From: Jiella endophytica
GTDB taxonomy: Bacteria > Pseudomonadota > Alphaproteobacteria > Rhizobiales > Rhizobiaceae
Assembly (NCBI RefSeq): GCF_004519335.1
Contig: NZ_SOZD01000003.1
Span: forward strand, 248,001-312,000
Length of the DNA: 64,000 nt
Direction: 5' to 3'
Part shown: positions 47,688 to 57,933 of the stretch, one piece after another
Layout of the letters: each line of letters starts with the position of its first letter
Position numbering within the stretch: the stretch's first letter is position 1
Notes under the pieces: model-generated
Told to the model about the DNA's origin: nothing
The model's database searches: none
Seen by the model: the letters and a program-made list of their open reading frames with translations, nothing else
Position numbers and translations under genes: made by a program

Positions 47688-48517
47688 GACAGCGTCCCGA
47701 CCAGCCGCTCGGCGGCCCGGTTGGCCGCCTCGATCGCCGCCGTCACCTCGGCGCGCTTCTCCTCAAGCAGCGCGGCGTCGGCATCGGCCGGCACGAACAC
47801 CGGCTCGCCCATCACCACGGCGATGCGGCCGAAGGGCAGCGGCACGCGGGCCTTGTCCCAGGCCCCGGCGACGACACGGTGCCGGCTGGTGACCGCCGCT
47901 GCCGGGATGATCGGCCGGCCGGAGATCTTCGCCAGCGTCACGATGCCGAGCCCCGCCTCGCGGGCGGTGCCTTTCGGGACGTCGGCGATCATGCAGATGC
48001 CGGTTCTCATGCCGAGCAGCCGACGCATGGCAACGAGGGCTCTGGCGCCGCCCTTCTTCTTGGTGCGCTTGTCGATGCCGCGGCCGCCGGAGCCGCGCAC
48101 GGTCGAGATGCCGAAGGCCTCGACCACATGGGCGTTGATCTCGGCGTCGGCGCTGCGCGACAGGAGTGCGGCATAGGGCAGGTCCCGCGGCCTGAAGAAC
48201 GGCGCCAGCAGGTGCTGGCCATGCCACAGCCCGACGATCGCCGGATGGCGCTCGTGCAGGATGCGGTAGAAGTCCGAGGAACCGGCGACCGGCCGCTGCG
48301 TGGCATGGACGAAGCGCAAAAGCCCGTAGACGGTGTTGCCGATCGCCGCGACGGCGGCCGGCGAGCGCATCAGCCCCCGCCAGAAGCCGCGCTTCTTGCC
48401 GCGACGCTTCTTCGGCCGGACAACCGGGGCGGAATCGGTGCGCGCGATCGGTCCGCTTGCGGAAAACTCCTCGTCCGACACGGTACGCGACACGTCGACC
48501 CTTTCGTATTCGTTCAC
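47684..48517 (-). CDS. Lysophospholipid acyltransferase family protein (DUF374)
   Basis: A 277-residue protein with a basic N-terminal region (RPKKRRGKKRG) and an acyltransferase domain: AIVGLWHGQHLLAPFF supplies the H-x(n)-Q/D type motif, followed by STVRGSGGRGIDKR, GICMIADVPKGTAREAGLGIV and RIAVVMGEPVFVPAD. It is probably membrane-associated and acts on an acyl carrier or lipid A-related substrate. The start is GTG at 48517, overlapping the DUF4170 stop as GTGA. Conserved in front of waaA in rhizobia. Confidence 0.88.
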   Translation of the reverse strand: MNEYERVDVSRTVSDEEFSASGPIARTDSAPVVRPKKRRGKKRGFWRGLMRSPAAVAAIGNTVYGLLRFVHATQRPVAGSSDFYRILHERHPAIVGLWHGQHLLAPFFRPRDLPYAALLSRSADAEINAHVVEAFGISTVRGSGGRGIDKRTKKKGGARALVAMRRLLGMRTGICMIADVPKGTAREAGLGIVTLAKISGRPIIPAAAVTSRHRVVAGAWDKARVPLPFGRIAVVMGEPVFVPADADAALLEEKRAEVTAAIEAANRAAERLVGTLS

Positions 48518-48744
48518 GTCTGCGGGTCGAGCAACCTGTGCATATGCACGATGAAATAGCGCATCGCGGCGTTGTCGACGGTTTGCTGCGCCTTGCCGCG
48601 CCAGGCGGCGAGCGCCGAGGCGTAATCAGGGAAAATTCCGACGATATCAAGGCTTTCGAGATCCTTGAACTGGACGCCGGAGACGTCGGAGAGTTCGCCT
48701 CCGAAGACCAGGTGAAGCAGCTGCTTGGGTTTTTCTTCCTGCAT
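48514..48744 (-). CDS. DUF4170 domain-containing protein
   Basis: A 76-residue conserved protein: LLHLVFGGELSDVSGVQFKDLESLDIVGIFPDYASALAAWRGKAQQTVDNA in pieces, ending MRYFIVHMHRLLDP. Function unknown. It is the small gene that regularly precedes the DUF374-waaA-lpxK series in alphaproteobacteria. It starts with ATG 45 bases after cysQ. Confidence 0.9.
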   Translation of the reverse strand: MQEEKPKQLLHLVFGGELSDVSGVQFKDLESLDIVGIFPDYASALAAWRGKAQQTVDNAAMRYFIVHMHRLLDPQT

Positions 48745-48789
48745 GACGGGTGTCCTGTCTAGCGTCCGGGGTGAGGTTCCACGTCGCGG

Positions 48790-49596
48790 TCAGGCGGCGA
48801 GATGCCTCGCGATATCGCGCAAACGCGGCGCGACGCCAAGGGGGCCGGCCACCATGATGCCACGCGCCGACGCCTCGACGCCATAGCGCCAGGGCTCGCC
48901 CTCGACGTCGCAGAAGATGCCGCCGGCCCGTTCGAGGATGAGATCGGCGGCGGCGACGTCCCAGTCGTTCGCCCGCGGCCGCACCAGCGTTCCGTCGAGG
49001 CGGCCGCTGGCGACGAGGGCGAGGCGATAGGCGAGCGAGGGAACCGCCGGCACCGCGTCGACCGAGCCGCGATCGGCGGGAGCGAGCTTTTGGCGGATCG
49101 AATCGGGAAGCGACAGGCGCATCGCATCCGCCTCCCCGACAATGCCGACCGAGCACGTCTCGCCATTGAGGAGCGCAGGGCCGTCGGCTGTCGCCACGAA
49201 GATCTCGCCGCGGGCCGGCACGTCGATGACGCCGGCGACGGGAACGCCCGCCTCGAGCACGGCGACGGAGACGCACCAGACGTCCTCGCCGCGCAGGAAG
49301 GCCCGCGTCCCGTCGATCGGATCGACGACGAAGACCCGCTCGCAGCTATCGGCAGTGCGTTCCGAGGCGTCCATTTCCTCCGAGATCCAGCCATAGCCGG
49401 GCCGCGCGCCGATGAGCGTTTCCTTCAGGGCGCGGTCGGCGGCATAGTCGGCCTCGCTGACCGGCGAGTTGCCATGCTTGTACCAGACCTTCGGATCGGC
49501 CCGGAAATAGCCGAGCGCGACCTCGCCTGCCCGCCGCGCCGCTTCGAGCAGCAGCGAAAGGTCGTCCGAAAGGCTGGCCTGAGGGGCGTTTCCCAA
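48790..49596 (-). CDS. cysQ: 3'(2'),5'-bisphosphate nucleotidase CysQ / inositol monophosphatase family
   Basis: Metal-dependent phosphatase, most likely hydrolysing 3'-phosphoadenosine 5'-phosphate. The 268-residue product has KHGNSPVSEADYAADRAL, ISEEMDASE, FVVDPIDGTRAFLRGEDVWCVSVAVLE and NDWDVAAADLILERAGG, the IMPase metal motifs. The start appears to be TTG at 49596, one base after the pmbA stop. Inositol phosphatase activity cannot be excluded. Confidence 0.88.
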   Translation of the reverse strand: MGNAPQASLSDDLSLLLEAARRAGEVALGYFRADPKVWYKHGNSPVSEADYAADRALKETLIGARPGYGWISEEMDASERTADSCERVFVVDPIDGTRAFLRGEDVWCVSVAVLEAGVPVAGVIDVPARGEIFVATADGPALLNGETCSVGIVGEADAMRLSLPDSIRQKLAPADRGSVDAVPAVPSLAYRLALVASGRLDGTLVRPRANDWDVAAADLILERAGGIFCDVEGEPWRYGVEASARGIMVAGPLGVAPRLRDIARHLAA

Positions 49597-49597
49597 A

Positions 49598-50938
49598 TCA
49601 GTGCCCCGCGACGGTCATCCGCTCGACGCGCAGCGTCGGCGCAACGAGCGAGAAGCGGGTGTCGAGATCGTCGGCAAGGGTCAGCCCGAGCAGCATCTCC
49701 TTCAGATTGCCGGCGACGGTGAACTCGGAGACAGGGCGGGTGAGTTCACCGTTCTCGATCAGGAAGCCGGTGGCGCCGCGGCTGTAGTCACCGGTGACGA
49801 GATTGACGCCCTGACCGATCAGCTCGTGGACATAGATGCCGTTGCCGGTCTCGGCGATGAGTTCTTCGGGCGTCAGCCGGCCGGGGCTGACCGAGACGTT
49901 GCTCGCCGAGGGCGAGACACCGCCGGAGGAGCGGGCAGCCCGGCCGTTGGTCGAAAGGCCGAGCTCGTTCGCGGTGGCGGTATCGAGCAGCCAGGTCTTG
50001 AGGACGCCGTTCTCGACCAGCGCCATCGCCTCGCCGCGCACGCCCTCGCCGTCGAAGGCGCGCGAGCCGGCGCGCCGCGGCAAAAGCGGCTCGTCGAGGA
50101 TGGTGACGCTCTCCGGCAGCACGAGTTCGCCCATCTTGTCCATCAGGAAGCTGGTCTTGCGGGCGATCGCCGCGCCGTTGATGGCGCTGACGAGGCTGCC
50201 GATGAGGCCGCGGGCGACCCGCGGATCGAAGACGATCGGATAGCTGCCGGTCGGCACCTTGCCGGCGTTCAGCCGGCGCACGGTGCGCTCGCCGGCCCTG
50301 CGACCGATCGCCTCCGGGGCGTCGAGATCGCCGTAATGGATGCGCGAATCGAAGTCGTAGTCGCGCTCCATCGCCGTGCCCTCGCCGGCGATGACGCTAA
50401 CCGAGCGGCCAAAGCCGGAGCGCATCTTCGACCCGGCAAAACCGCCGGAGGTTACCAGGACGAGGCCGCTCGCCCCGGCCGAGACCGACGCGCCGCCGGA
50501 ATTCGTCACGCCGGACACCGCCCTTGCGGCCTCCTCGAGGGCGAGCGCCTCCTCGACCATCGTCTCGCTGGCGAGCGTCGTTGGGTCGTAGAGGTCGAGA
50601 TCCGGCCCGTCGTCCGGCGCCAGCCGCTCCTTCGGCGCCAGCGAGGCGTAGCGATCCTCGGGTGACACCTTTGCCATCGCCACCGCGCGCTCGGCGAGAC
50701 GATCCATATCGGCATTGACGTCGGCCGACACGGTTGCGACCCTCCGTCCGACGAAGACGCGCAGCGCCAGATCCTCGCTCTCGGAACTCTCGGTGTCCTC
50801 GACCTTGCCGAGCCTGACATCCACCGAGCGCCCGAGCGAGCGGACAACCGCCGCGTCGGCGGCGTCTGCCCCGGCCTTTTTCGCTGCCGCGATCAGTCGT
50901 CCGGCAGTCTCGGTCAGCCGCCTCGTGTCATCGTTCAT
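49598..50938 (-). CDS. pmbA: TldD/PmbA family metalloprotease (TldE)
   Basis: A 446-residue member of the TldD/TldE protease family, which matures some microcins and degrades CcdA. Typical sequences are GYDFDSRIHYGDL-like RDYDFDSRIHY, GERTVRRLNAGKVPTGSYPIVFDP, SLVSAINGAAIARKTSFL and GVNLVTGDYSRGATGFLIENGE. TldE-type proteins lack the HExxxH zinc motif and need TldD, whose gene is not in the window. It heads the six-gene operon ending in lpxK. Confidence 0.92.
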   Translation of the reverse strand: MNDDTRRLTETAGRLIAAAKKAGADAADAAVVRSLGRSVDVRLGKVEDTESSESEDLALRVFVGRRVATVSADVNADMDRLAERAVAMAKVSPEDRYASLAPKERLAPDDGPDLDLYDPTTLASETMVEEALALEEAARAVSGVTNSGGASVSAGASGLVLVTSGGFAGSKMRSGFGRSVSVIAGEGTAMERDYDFDSRIHYGDLDAPEAIGRRAGERTVRRLNAGKVPTGSYPIVFDPRVARGLIGSLVSAINGAAIARKTSFLMDKMGELVLPESVTILDEPLLPRRAGSRAFDGEGVRGEAMALVENGVLKTWLLDTATANELGLSTNGRAARSSGGVSPSASNVSVSPGRLTPEELIAETGNGIYVHELIGQGVNLVTGDYSRGATGFLIENGELTRPVSEFTVAGNLKEMLLGLTLADDLDTRFSLVAPTLRVERMTVAGH

Positions 50939-51073
50939 CGTTTCGCCTAAAGCTCTTTTTCGTGAGACTATTTATTGTGCAGCGCATATAACGCAAGTCA
51001 CCCGCAGTCGCCGCCGAACCCCGAGCCGGCAGCAATGGGCGAGTGCCCCTGAGATAGGAACGAGTGCCCGGCA

Positions 51074-52966
51074 GTGGAACACGGATCGAACGCCATTTTC
51101 CTGGAGGTGATCCTGCTGCTCGGCGGCGGAATCGTCGCCGGCACCCTGTTCAAGCGGATCGGCCTCGGCACGGTGCTCGGCTATCTCGCGGCCGGCATCG
51201 TGCTCGGACCGGTGCTCCGGCTGATCGGCGAAGGCAAGGAAATTCTTTCGGTCGGCGAACTCGGCGTCGTCTTCCTGCTGTTCGTCATCGGCCTCGAGCT
51301 CAAGATCGACCGGCTCTGGGCGATGCGGCGGCAGATCTTCGGCATCGGCCTCGCCCAGGTGATGGTGAGCGGCATCCTGCTCGCCCTGATCGGGCGATTC
51401 GCCGTCGGCCTCAGCCTTTCCGCGGCGATCGTCGTCGGCTTCGGCCTGGCGCTGTCGTCGACCGCCTTCGGCATGCAGCTCCTCGACGAGGCCGGTGAAA
51501 CCAACACCAAGCAGGGCCAGGCGGCCTTTTCGGTGCTGCTCTTCCAGGATCTCGCCGTGGTGCCGCTGCTGGCGGTGCTGCCGTTCCTCTCGCCAGGCGG
51601 CGAGGATACCCGGATCGATCCGCAGCAGGTCGTCCTGTCGCTCGCCGCCGTCGCCGCCCTGGTCGTCGTCGGCCGCTTCCTGCTCAACCCGCTGTTCCGG
51701 GTGATGGCTTCGGCAGGGGCGCGGGAGGTGATGCTCGGCGCGGCGCTGTTCGTGGTGCTCGGCTCGGCGATGCTGATGCAGTTGGCCGGCTTCTCGATGG
51801 CGATGGGCGCCTTCATCGCCGGCATCTTCCTCGCCGACTCCTCCTACCGCCACGAGCTCGAGGCCAATATCGAGCCGTTCCGCGGCCTGCTTCTCGGCCT
51901 GTTCTTCATCGGCGTCGGCCTGTCGATCGACCTGAAGGTGCTGGAAAATTCCTGGCCGATCATCCTCGCCGTCGCGCCGATGATGATGATCGTCAAGGCC
52001 GGGCTGATCTACGGCGTCTGCCGGCTGTTCGGCGAGAGCCGCGGCCTGTCGCTGCGGGTGGCGGCGCTGCTCTCCCAGGCCGGCGAGTTCGGCTTCGTCC
52101 TGTTCTCGGCGGCGGCGGCGGAGAGCATCTTTCCCGGCGAGACCTCCTCGGTCCTCGTCGCCATCGTCACCCTGTCCATGGTGCTGACGCCGCTCGCCAC
52201 CTGGCTCGGCCGGGTGATCGACCGTTCGGACGCCGAGGAGGTGATGGACGAGGACTTCGACGGCGCCGGATCGGAAGTGCTCTTGGTCGGCTTCTCGCGC
52301 TTCGGCCAGATCGTCGCCCAGGTGCTTCTGTCGAGCGGCATCGACGTCACCATCCTCGACAGTTCCGTCGACAGGATCCGCACGGCCGAGCGCTTCGGTT
52401 TCCGCATCTATTTCGGCTCGGGCGTGCGCAAGGACGTCCTGGAAGCCGCCGGCATCCGCAAGGCGGGCCTCGTCGCGGTCTGCACCAACAAGCGCGAGAC
52501 GACCGATCGGGTGGTCGACATGATCCGTTCGGAATTTCCCAATGTGCGGCTCTTCGTGCGCTCCTACGATCGCACCCACGCTTTGTCGCTGAGGGCCCGC
52601 GGCGTCGACTACGAGATCCGCGAGACGGTGGAATCCGCCCTCTCCTTCGGCGGCGCGACGATCGGCGCCCTCGGCGTCGAGGAGGAACTGGCGAGCCGCA
52701 TCGTCGAGGACGTCCGCAACCGCGACAATGCCCGGCTGAAGCTGCAGGAGGCCGAGGGCATCTATGCCGGCAGCGACATGATGACGACCCACGTGGTGAC
52801 CCCCGAGCCGCTGGTGAAGCCGCGGCCGGCGCTGCATGCGGTGGAGAAGATGCCGGACGGCGAGGATACCGGCGCGGTGATCGACGAGGACGCGCCGAAG
52901 CGGCGCCGTCGCGGCCGGCTGTTTGCCGGTCGTCGGCGGCGGCCGGACCGGGTCGCCTCGCGCTGA
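51074..52966 (+). CDS. CPA2-family cation:proton antiporter (KefB type) with RCK domain
   Basis: A 630-residue inner-membrane antiporter. About 12 hydrophobic segments span residues 5-385, including VFLLFVIGLELKIDRLW and SSTAFGMQLL with a FQDLAVVPLLAVLPF motif. A cytoplasmic RCK_N domain (LLVGFSRFGQIVAQVLLSS, VTILDSSVDRI, FGSGVRKDVLEAAGI) follows, and an Arg-rich tail (KRRRRGRLFAGRRRR). In KefB/KefC it exports potassium in exchange for protons during electrophile stress. The start seems to be GTG at 51074. Confidence 0.92.
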   Translation: MEHGSNAIFLEVILLLGGGIVAGTLFKRIGLGTVLGYLAAGIVLGPVLRLIGEGKEILSVGELGVVFLLFVIGLELKIDRLWAMRRQIFGIGLAQVMVSGILLALIGRFAVGLSLSAAIVVGFGLALSSTAFGMQLLDEAGETNTKQGQAAFSVLLFQDLAVVPLLAVLPFLSPGGEDTRIDPQQVVLSLAAVAALVVVGRFLLNPLFRVMASAGAREVMLGAALFVVLGSAMLMQLAGFSMAMGAFIAGIFLADSSYRHELEANIEPFRGLLLGLFFIGVGLSIDLKVLENSWPIILAVAPMMMIVKAGLIYGVCRLFGESRGLSLRVAALLSQAGEFGFVLFSAAAAESIFPGETSSVLVAIVTLSMVLTPLATWLGRVIDRSDAEEVMDEDFDGAGSEVLLVGFSRFGQIVAQVLLSSGIDVTILDSSVDRIRTAERFGFRIYFGSGVRKDVLEAAGIRKAGLVAVCTNKRETTDRVVDMIRSEFPNVRLFVRSYDRTHALSLRARGVDYEIRETVESALSFGGATIGALGVEEELASRIVEDVRNRDNARLKLQEAEGIYAGSDMMTTHVVTPEPLVKPRPALHAVEKMPDGEDTGAVIDEDAPKRRRRGRLFAGRRRRPDRVASR

Positions 52967-53027
52967 GGCAGCATCGGCAAGACACATATCTGCCAGAAGC
53001 GCATTGCCGCCCTCGCCAGAACGGGAC

Positions 53028-53059
53028 ACGCCCGCCGCGGCTTCAGGCCGGGCGGGCGT
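53028..53059 (+). terminator. Hairpin after the KefB-type antiporter gene
   Basis: ACGCCCGCC (53028-53036) and GGCGGGCGT (53051-53059) form a 9-base stem, followed by TCCCTTG. It lies 61 bases past the antiporter stop and 72 bases past the end of the convergent outer membrane protein gene. The T-tract is weak. Confidence 0.5.
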
Positions 53060-53130
53060 TCCCTTGATTTCGGCGATCATCGACCCGCAGCCACTCCCCT
53101 CCAGGCGACGGCTGCCGGCTTCGCGCCGTC

Positions 53131-54072
53131 TTACTTGTAGACCGGAGCCGGCTCGGAATAGACCGTGTCCTGCGCGGTGTAGAGCGGCGCGGGCTCCTTG
53201 CCCTTGCCGAAGCCGGCACCGCCGAACTCGTAGCGCAGGCCGGCGCGGACCGTGTGGATGTTGAAGCCGTGGTCCTTGCCCTGGACGCCATCGGCGCCGG
53301 CGGCGCGATCGGCGTCGTCATAGCCATAGGCGTCGCCCTTGGCGATGCGGGTATACTTGTAGCCGGCGTCGAACTTCAGCTGGTCGGTGATGTCGACGCT
53401 GGCGCCGGCCATCAGCGAGGAGGCGAAGCGCCAGGACGACTCGCCCGGATGGGTGCCGTGATAGATCTCGGTCTCGGTGCCGCAGAGGCCGCCGCCGCAG
53501 GAGATCTCGTTCTCCATGTCGTCATATTTGACGTGGGCGAAGCCAAGGCCCGCGCCGATATAGGGGGTGATGCGGCCATAGGTGCCGATGTCGACATAGG
53601 CATTGGCCATCGCCGTCCAGACCGAGGCGTGGCTGGAGTCGTCGTAGCGGCAGTTGTTGTTGACCGGATCGAGGCCGTAGCCGATCTCGACCAGATAGCC
53701 GCAGCGGCTGGAGCCTTCGACGCCGGTGCGGAAATAGTCGACCGTCAGATCGGTGCGGAAGTGGTCGGTGACGCGGTAGCCGACACCGATGCCGAAATTC
53801 GCCGAGCCCTTCAGCGAGATGTCGTCGTAGAATTCGGTGTTGTCGACGCCGTCATTGCCGAAGCCGACATTGTAGAAGTCGTAGTGGCCGTCGGTCTTGG
53901 ACTTGAAGTTATAGCCGATGTCGCCGCGCAGATACCAACCGGAAGTCTGGACGACCGCCGGCGCCGGCGGCGCCACATAGACGGGTTCCTCGATGATGTC
54001 GGCGGCGTTGGCCGGAACGACCATCGACCATGCACCGATGGCGGCGACGGTCGTCATAAGCATCTTCTTCAT
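53131..54072 (-). CDS. Outer membrane beta-barrel protein (Omp25/Omp31-like)
   Basis: A 313-residue protein with signal peptide (MKKMLMTTVAAIGAWSMVVP, cleaved at NA-ADI) and a beta-barrel domain: SGWYLRGDIGYNF, NFGIGVGYRVTDHFRTDLTVDYF, YGRITPYIGAGLGFAHVKYD, GASVDITDQLKFDAGYKYTRI and HTVRAGLRYEFG. The barrel ends with the aromatic EF, but 28 further residues follow, ending EPAPVYK, similar in composition to the N-terminal EEPVYVAPPAP. Four cysteines are present (CGYLVEIG, NNNC, ISCGGGLCG). The upstream DNA around 54140-54185 is AT-rich, as for a strong promoter. Confidence 0.9.
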   Translation of the reverse strand: MKKMLMTTVAAIGAWSMVVPANAADIIEEPVYVAPPAPAVVQTSGWYLRGDIGYNFKSKTDGHYDFYNVGFGNDGVDNTEFYDDISLKGSANFGIGVGYRVTDHFRTDLTVDYFRTGVEGSSRCGYLVEIGYGLDPVNNNCRYDDSSHASVWTAMANAYVDIGTYGRITPYIGAGLGFAHVKYDDMENEISCGGGLCGTETEIYHGTHPGESSWRFASSLMAGASVDITDQLKFDAGYKYTRIAKGDAYGYDDADRAAGADGVQGKDHGFNIHTVRAGLRYEFGGAGFGKGKEPAPLYTAQDTVYSEPAPVYK

Positions 54073-54315
54073 TGTTAACGTCTCCGTTGAGGTCGGTGCG
54101 AATGGCGTCACCGGATTGGGTGACCTCGCGAAGACGGTAAACGGGAGTGGTTAACGGAAGGTTTAAAAACATAAATTGTTTACTATAGCCGGCACCGAAT
54201 AGATCGCCGTTGCGGGCGTTGCGGCAGTCCTGCCCAGTAAAACCGGGACAACGATTGCTGCGAACCAACAGTTTCAGGCGAAACGCGGCGCCGTCATCGC
54301 GGCGCTCGCGGTGCG

Positions 54316-55662
54316 TCAGGCGGCCGCTTCGGTGAGCGCACCGACGATGTCGTCGACGACGGCGTTAACCAATGTGGCGTCGTCGCCCTCGGCCATCACC
54401 CGGATCAGCGGCTCGGTGCCGGAGGGGCGGATCACCAGCCGCCCGGCATTGCCGAGCCTGTCGCGACCGGTGGCGATGGCGTCCTGCACGAGATTCTTCT
54501 GCAGCGGCTCGCCGCTGCGGAAGCGGACGTTCTTCAGAACCTGCGGAACCGGCTCGAAGCGCCTGCAGACCTCGGAGACCGGGCCGCCCCTGCGCCGCAC
54601 GACGGCGAGGATCTGCAGCGCCGAGACGAGGCCGTCGCCGGTGGTGGCGAAGTCCGACAGGATGATGTGGCCGGACTGCTCGCCGCCGACATTGTAGCCG
54701 TGCTGGCGCATGTGCTCGACGACGTAGCGGTCGCCGACCTTGGTGCGGGCGAGTTGCAGCTTCTTGGCTTCGAGGAAGCGCTCGAGGCCGAGATTGGACA
54801 TGATGGTGGCGACGATGCCGCCGGCGGCGAGCCGGCCGTCGTCCGCCCAGCTCTCGGCGATCACCGCCATCAGCTGGTCGCCGTCGACGATGTCGCCCTT
54901 CTCGTCGACGATGAGCACCCGGTCGGCGTCGCCGTCGAGGGCAATGCCGATATCCGCCCTCACCTCCCGCACCTTGGCGATCAGCGCGTCCGGCGCGGTG
55001 GAGCCGCAGTCGCTGTTGATGTTGAGGCCGTCCGGCTCGACGCCGATCTTGACGATCTCGGCACCGAGCTCCCACAGCACCTCCGGCGCGACGCGGTAGC
55101 CGGCGCCGTTGGCGCAGTCGATGGCGATCCGCATGCCTTCGAGGGACAGTTCGCGCGGCAGGGTCCGCTTGGCGAATTCGATGTAGCGGTAGATGTCGCC
55201 GTCGACGCGCTTCGCCCGGCCGATCTCGGCGCCGGTCGGCATGCGCCCCGAGAGGTCCTCGTCGATGAGGGCGGCGATCGCCGCCTCGATGTCGTCGGAG
55301 AGCTTGTAGCCGTCCGGGCCGAACAGCTTGATGCCGTTGTCCTGAAACGGATTGTGCGAGGCGGAGATCATCACGCCGATGTCGGCCCTGAGCGACCGTG
55401 TCAGCATGGCGACCGCCGGCGTCGGCATCGGGCCGAGCAGGAAGACGTCGACGCCGGCGGCGGTGAAGCCCGCGACCATGGCGTTCTCGATCATGTAGCT
55501 GGAGCGGCGGGTGTCCTTGCCGATGACGACGCGGTGACGGTGCTTGCCGCGCCTGAAGACGATGCCGGCCGCCATGCCGACCTTCATCGCCACTTCGGCG
55601 GTCATCGGATGACGGTTGGCGGTGCCGCGGATGCCGTCGGTGCCGAAGTAGCTCTTGGCCAT
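54316..55662 (-). CDS. glmM: Phosphoglucosamine mutase GlmM
   Basis: Interconverts glucosamine-6- and 1-phosphate for UDP-GlcNAc synthesis. The 448-residue protein has [13 protein letters not shown], the catalytic phosphoserine S102 in [15 protein letters not shown], the metal-binding [22 protein letters not shown] and the phosphate-binding [12 protein letters not shown]. The ATG at 55662 is preceded by GGGGAACTG; the longer frame is not family-like. It follows ftsH downstream, a common alphaproteobacterial order. Confidence 0.96.
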   Translation of the reverse strand: MAKSYFGTDGIRGTANRHPMTAEVAMKVGMAAGIVFRRGKHRHRVVIGKDTRRSSYMIENAMVAGFTAAGVDVFLLGPMPTPAVAMLTRSLRADIGVMISASHNPFQDNGIKLFGPDGYKLSDDIEAAIAALIDEDLSGRMPTGAEIGRAKRVDGDIYRYIEFAKRTLPRELSLEGMRIAIDCANGAGYRVAPEVLWELGAEIVKIGVEPDGLNINSDCGSTAPDALIAKVREVRADIGIALDGDADRVLIVDEKGDIVDGDQLMAVIAESWADDGRLAAGGIVATIMSNLGLERFLEAKKLQLARTKVGDRYVVEHMRQHGYNVGGEQSGHIILSDFATTGDGLVSALQILAVVRRRGGPVSEVCRRFEPVPQVLKNVRFRSGEPLQKNLVQDAIATGRDRLGNAGRLVIRPSGTEPLIRVMAEGDDATLVNAVVDDIVGALTEAAA

Positions 55663-55824
55663 CAGTTCCCCAATCGTTCGATCGTTGCGTGCCGGGGGCG
55701 CGGCTGCCCGCGGGGTATCCGTCGCGGGCGAAATGCCGTCAGGCTCTGTCATCCATGCCGCCACGCGCCGCCCTGATCAACCGCAGACGCCGGCGATCCT
55801 CACGGCAAGGTTAAATCGGCAGGC

Positions 55825-55850
55825 AAAGAAAAGGCGACCCGAGGGCCGCC
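55825..55850 (-). terminator. Intrinsic terminator after ftsH
   Basis: On the minus strand, GGCGGCCC-TC-GGGTCGCC forms a stem (one G-U pair) followed directly by TTTTCTTT. It lies about 28 bases past the ftsH stop and before glmM, so glmM probably has its own promoter in the 160 bases that follow or relies on partial read-through. Confidence 0.75.
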
Positions 55851-55878
55851 ATTTCCTGTCTGCCACCCAGCCTTTCGG

Positions 55879-57798
<1,920 letters not shown>

Positions 57799-57933
57799 CA
57801 CTGTTCCTGAGTCGGCGGATGCGCCCGGATCGCGAGCCCTGCGAAGATAAGTGTTAGCTGCCCCCTTGCCAACACATTGGCCGGAATTTGCGGCAAAAAG
57901 CGGGGCGTCGCTCCGATCATGGTGAGGGAGGTG

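Noticed and set aside
50972-53080. 702-codon minus-strand frame opposite the antiporter gene
   Set aside because: Composition (His/Asp/Gln/Gly-rich) is typical of antisense to a GC-rich membrane protein gene; the plus-strand frame encodes a complete CPA2 antiporter.
54130-54165. TTAA-N-TTAA pattern like a CtrA site upstream of the outer membrane protein gene
   Set aside because: The spacing is eight bases rather than the required seven, and the region is simply AT-rich.
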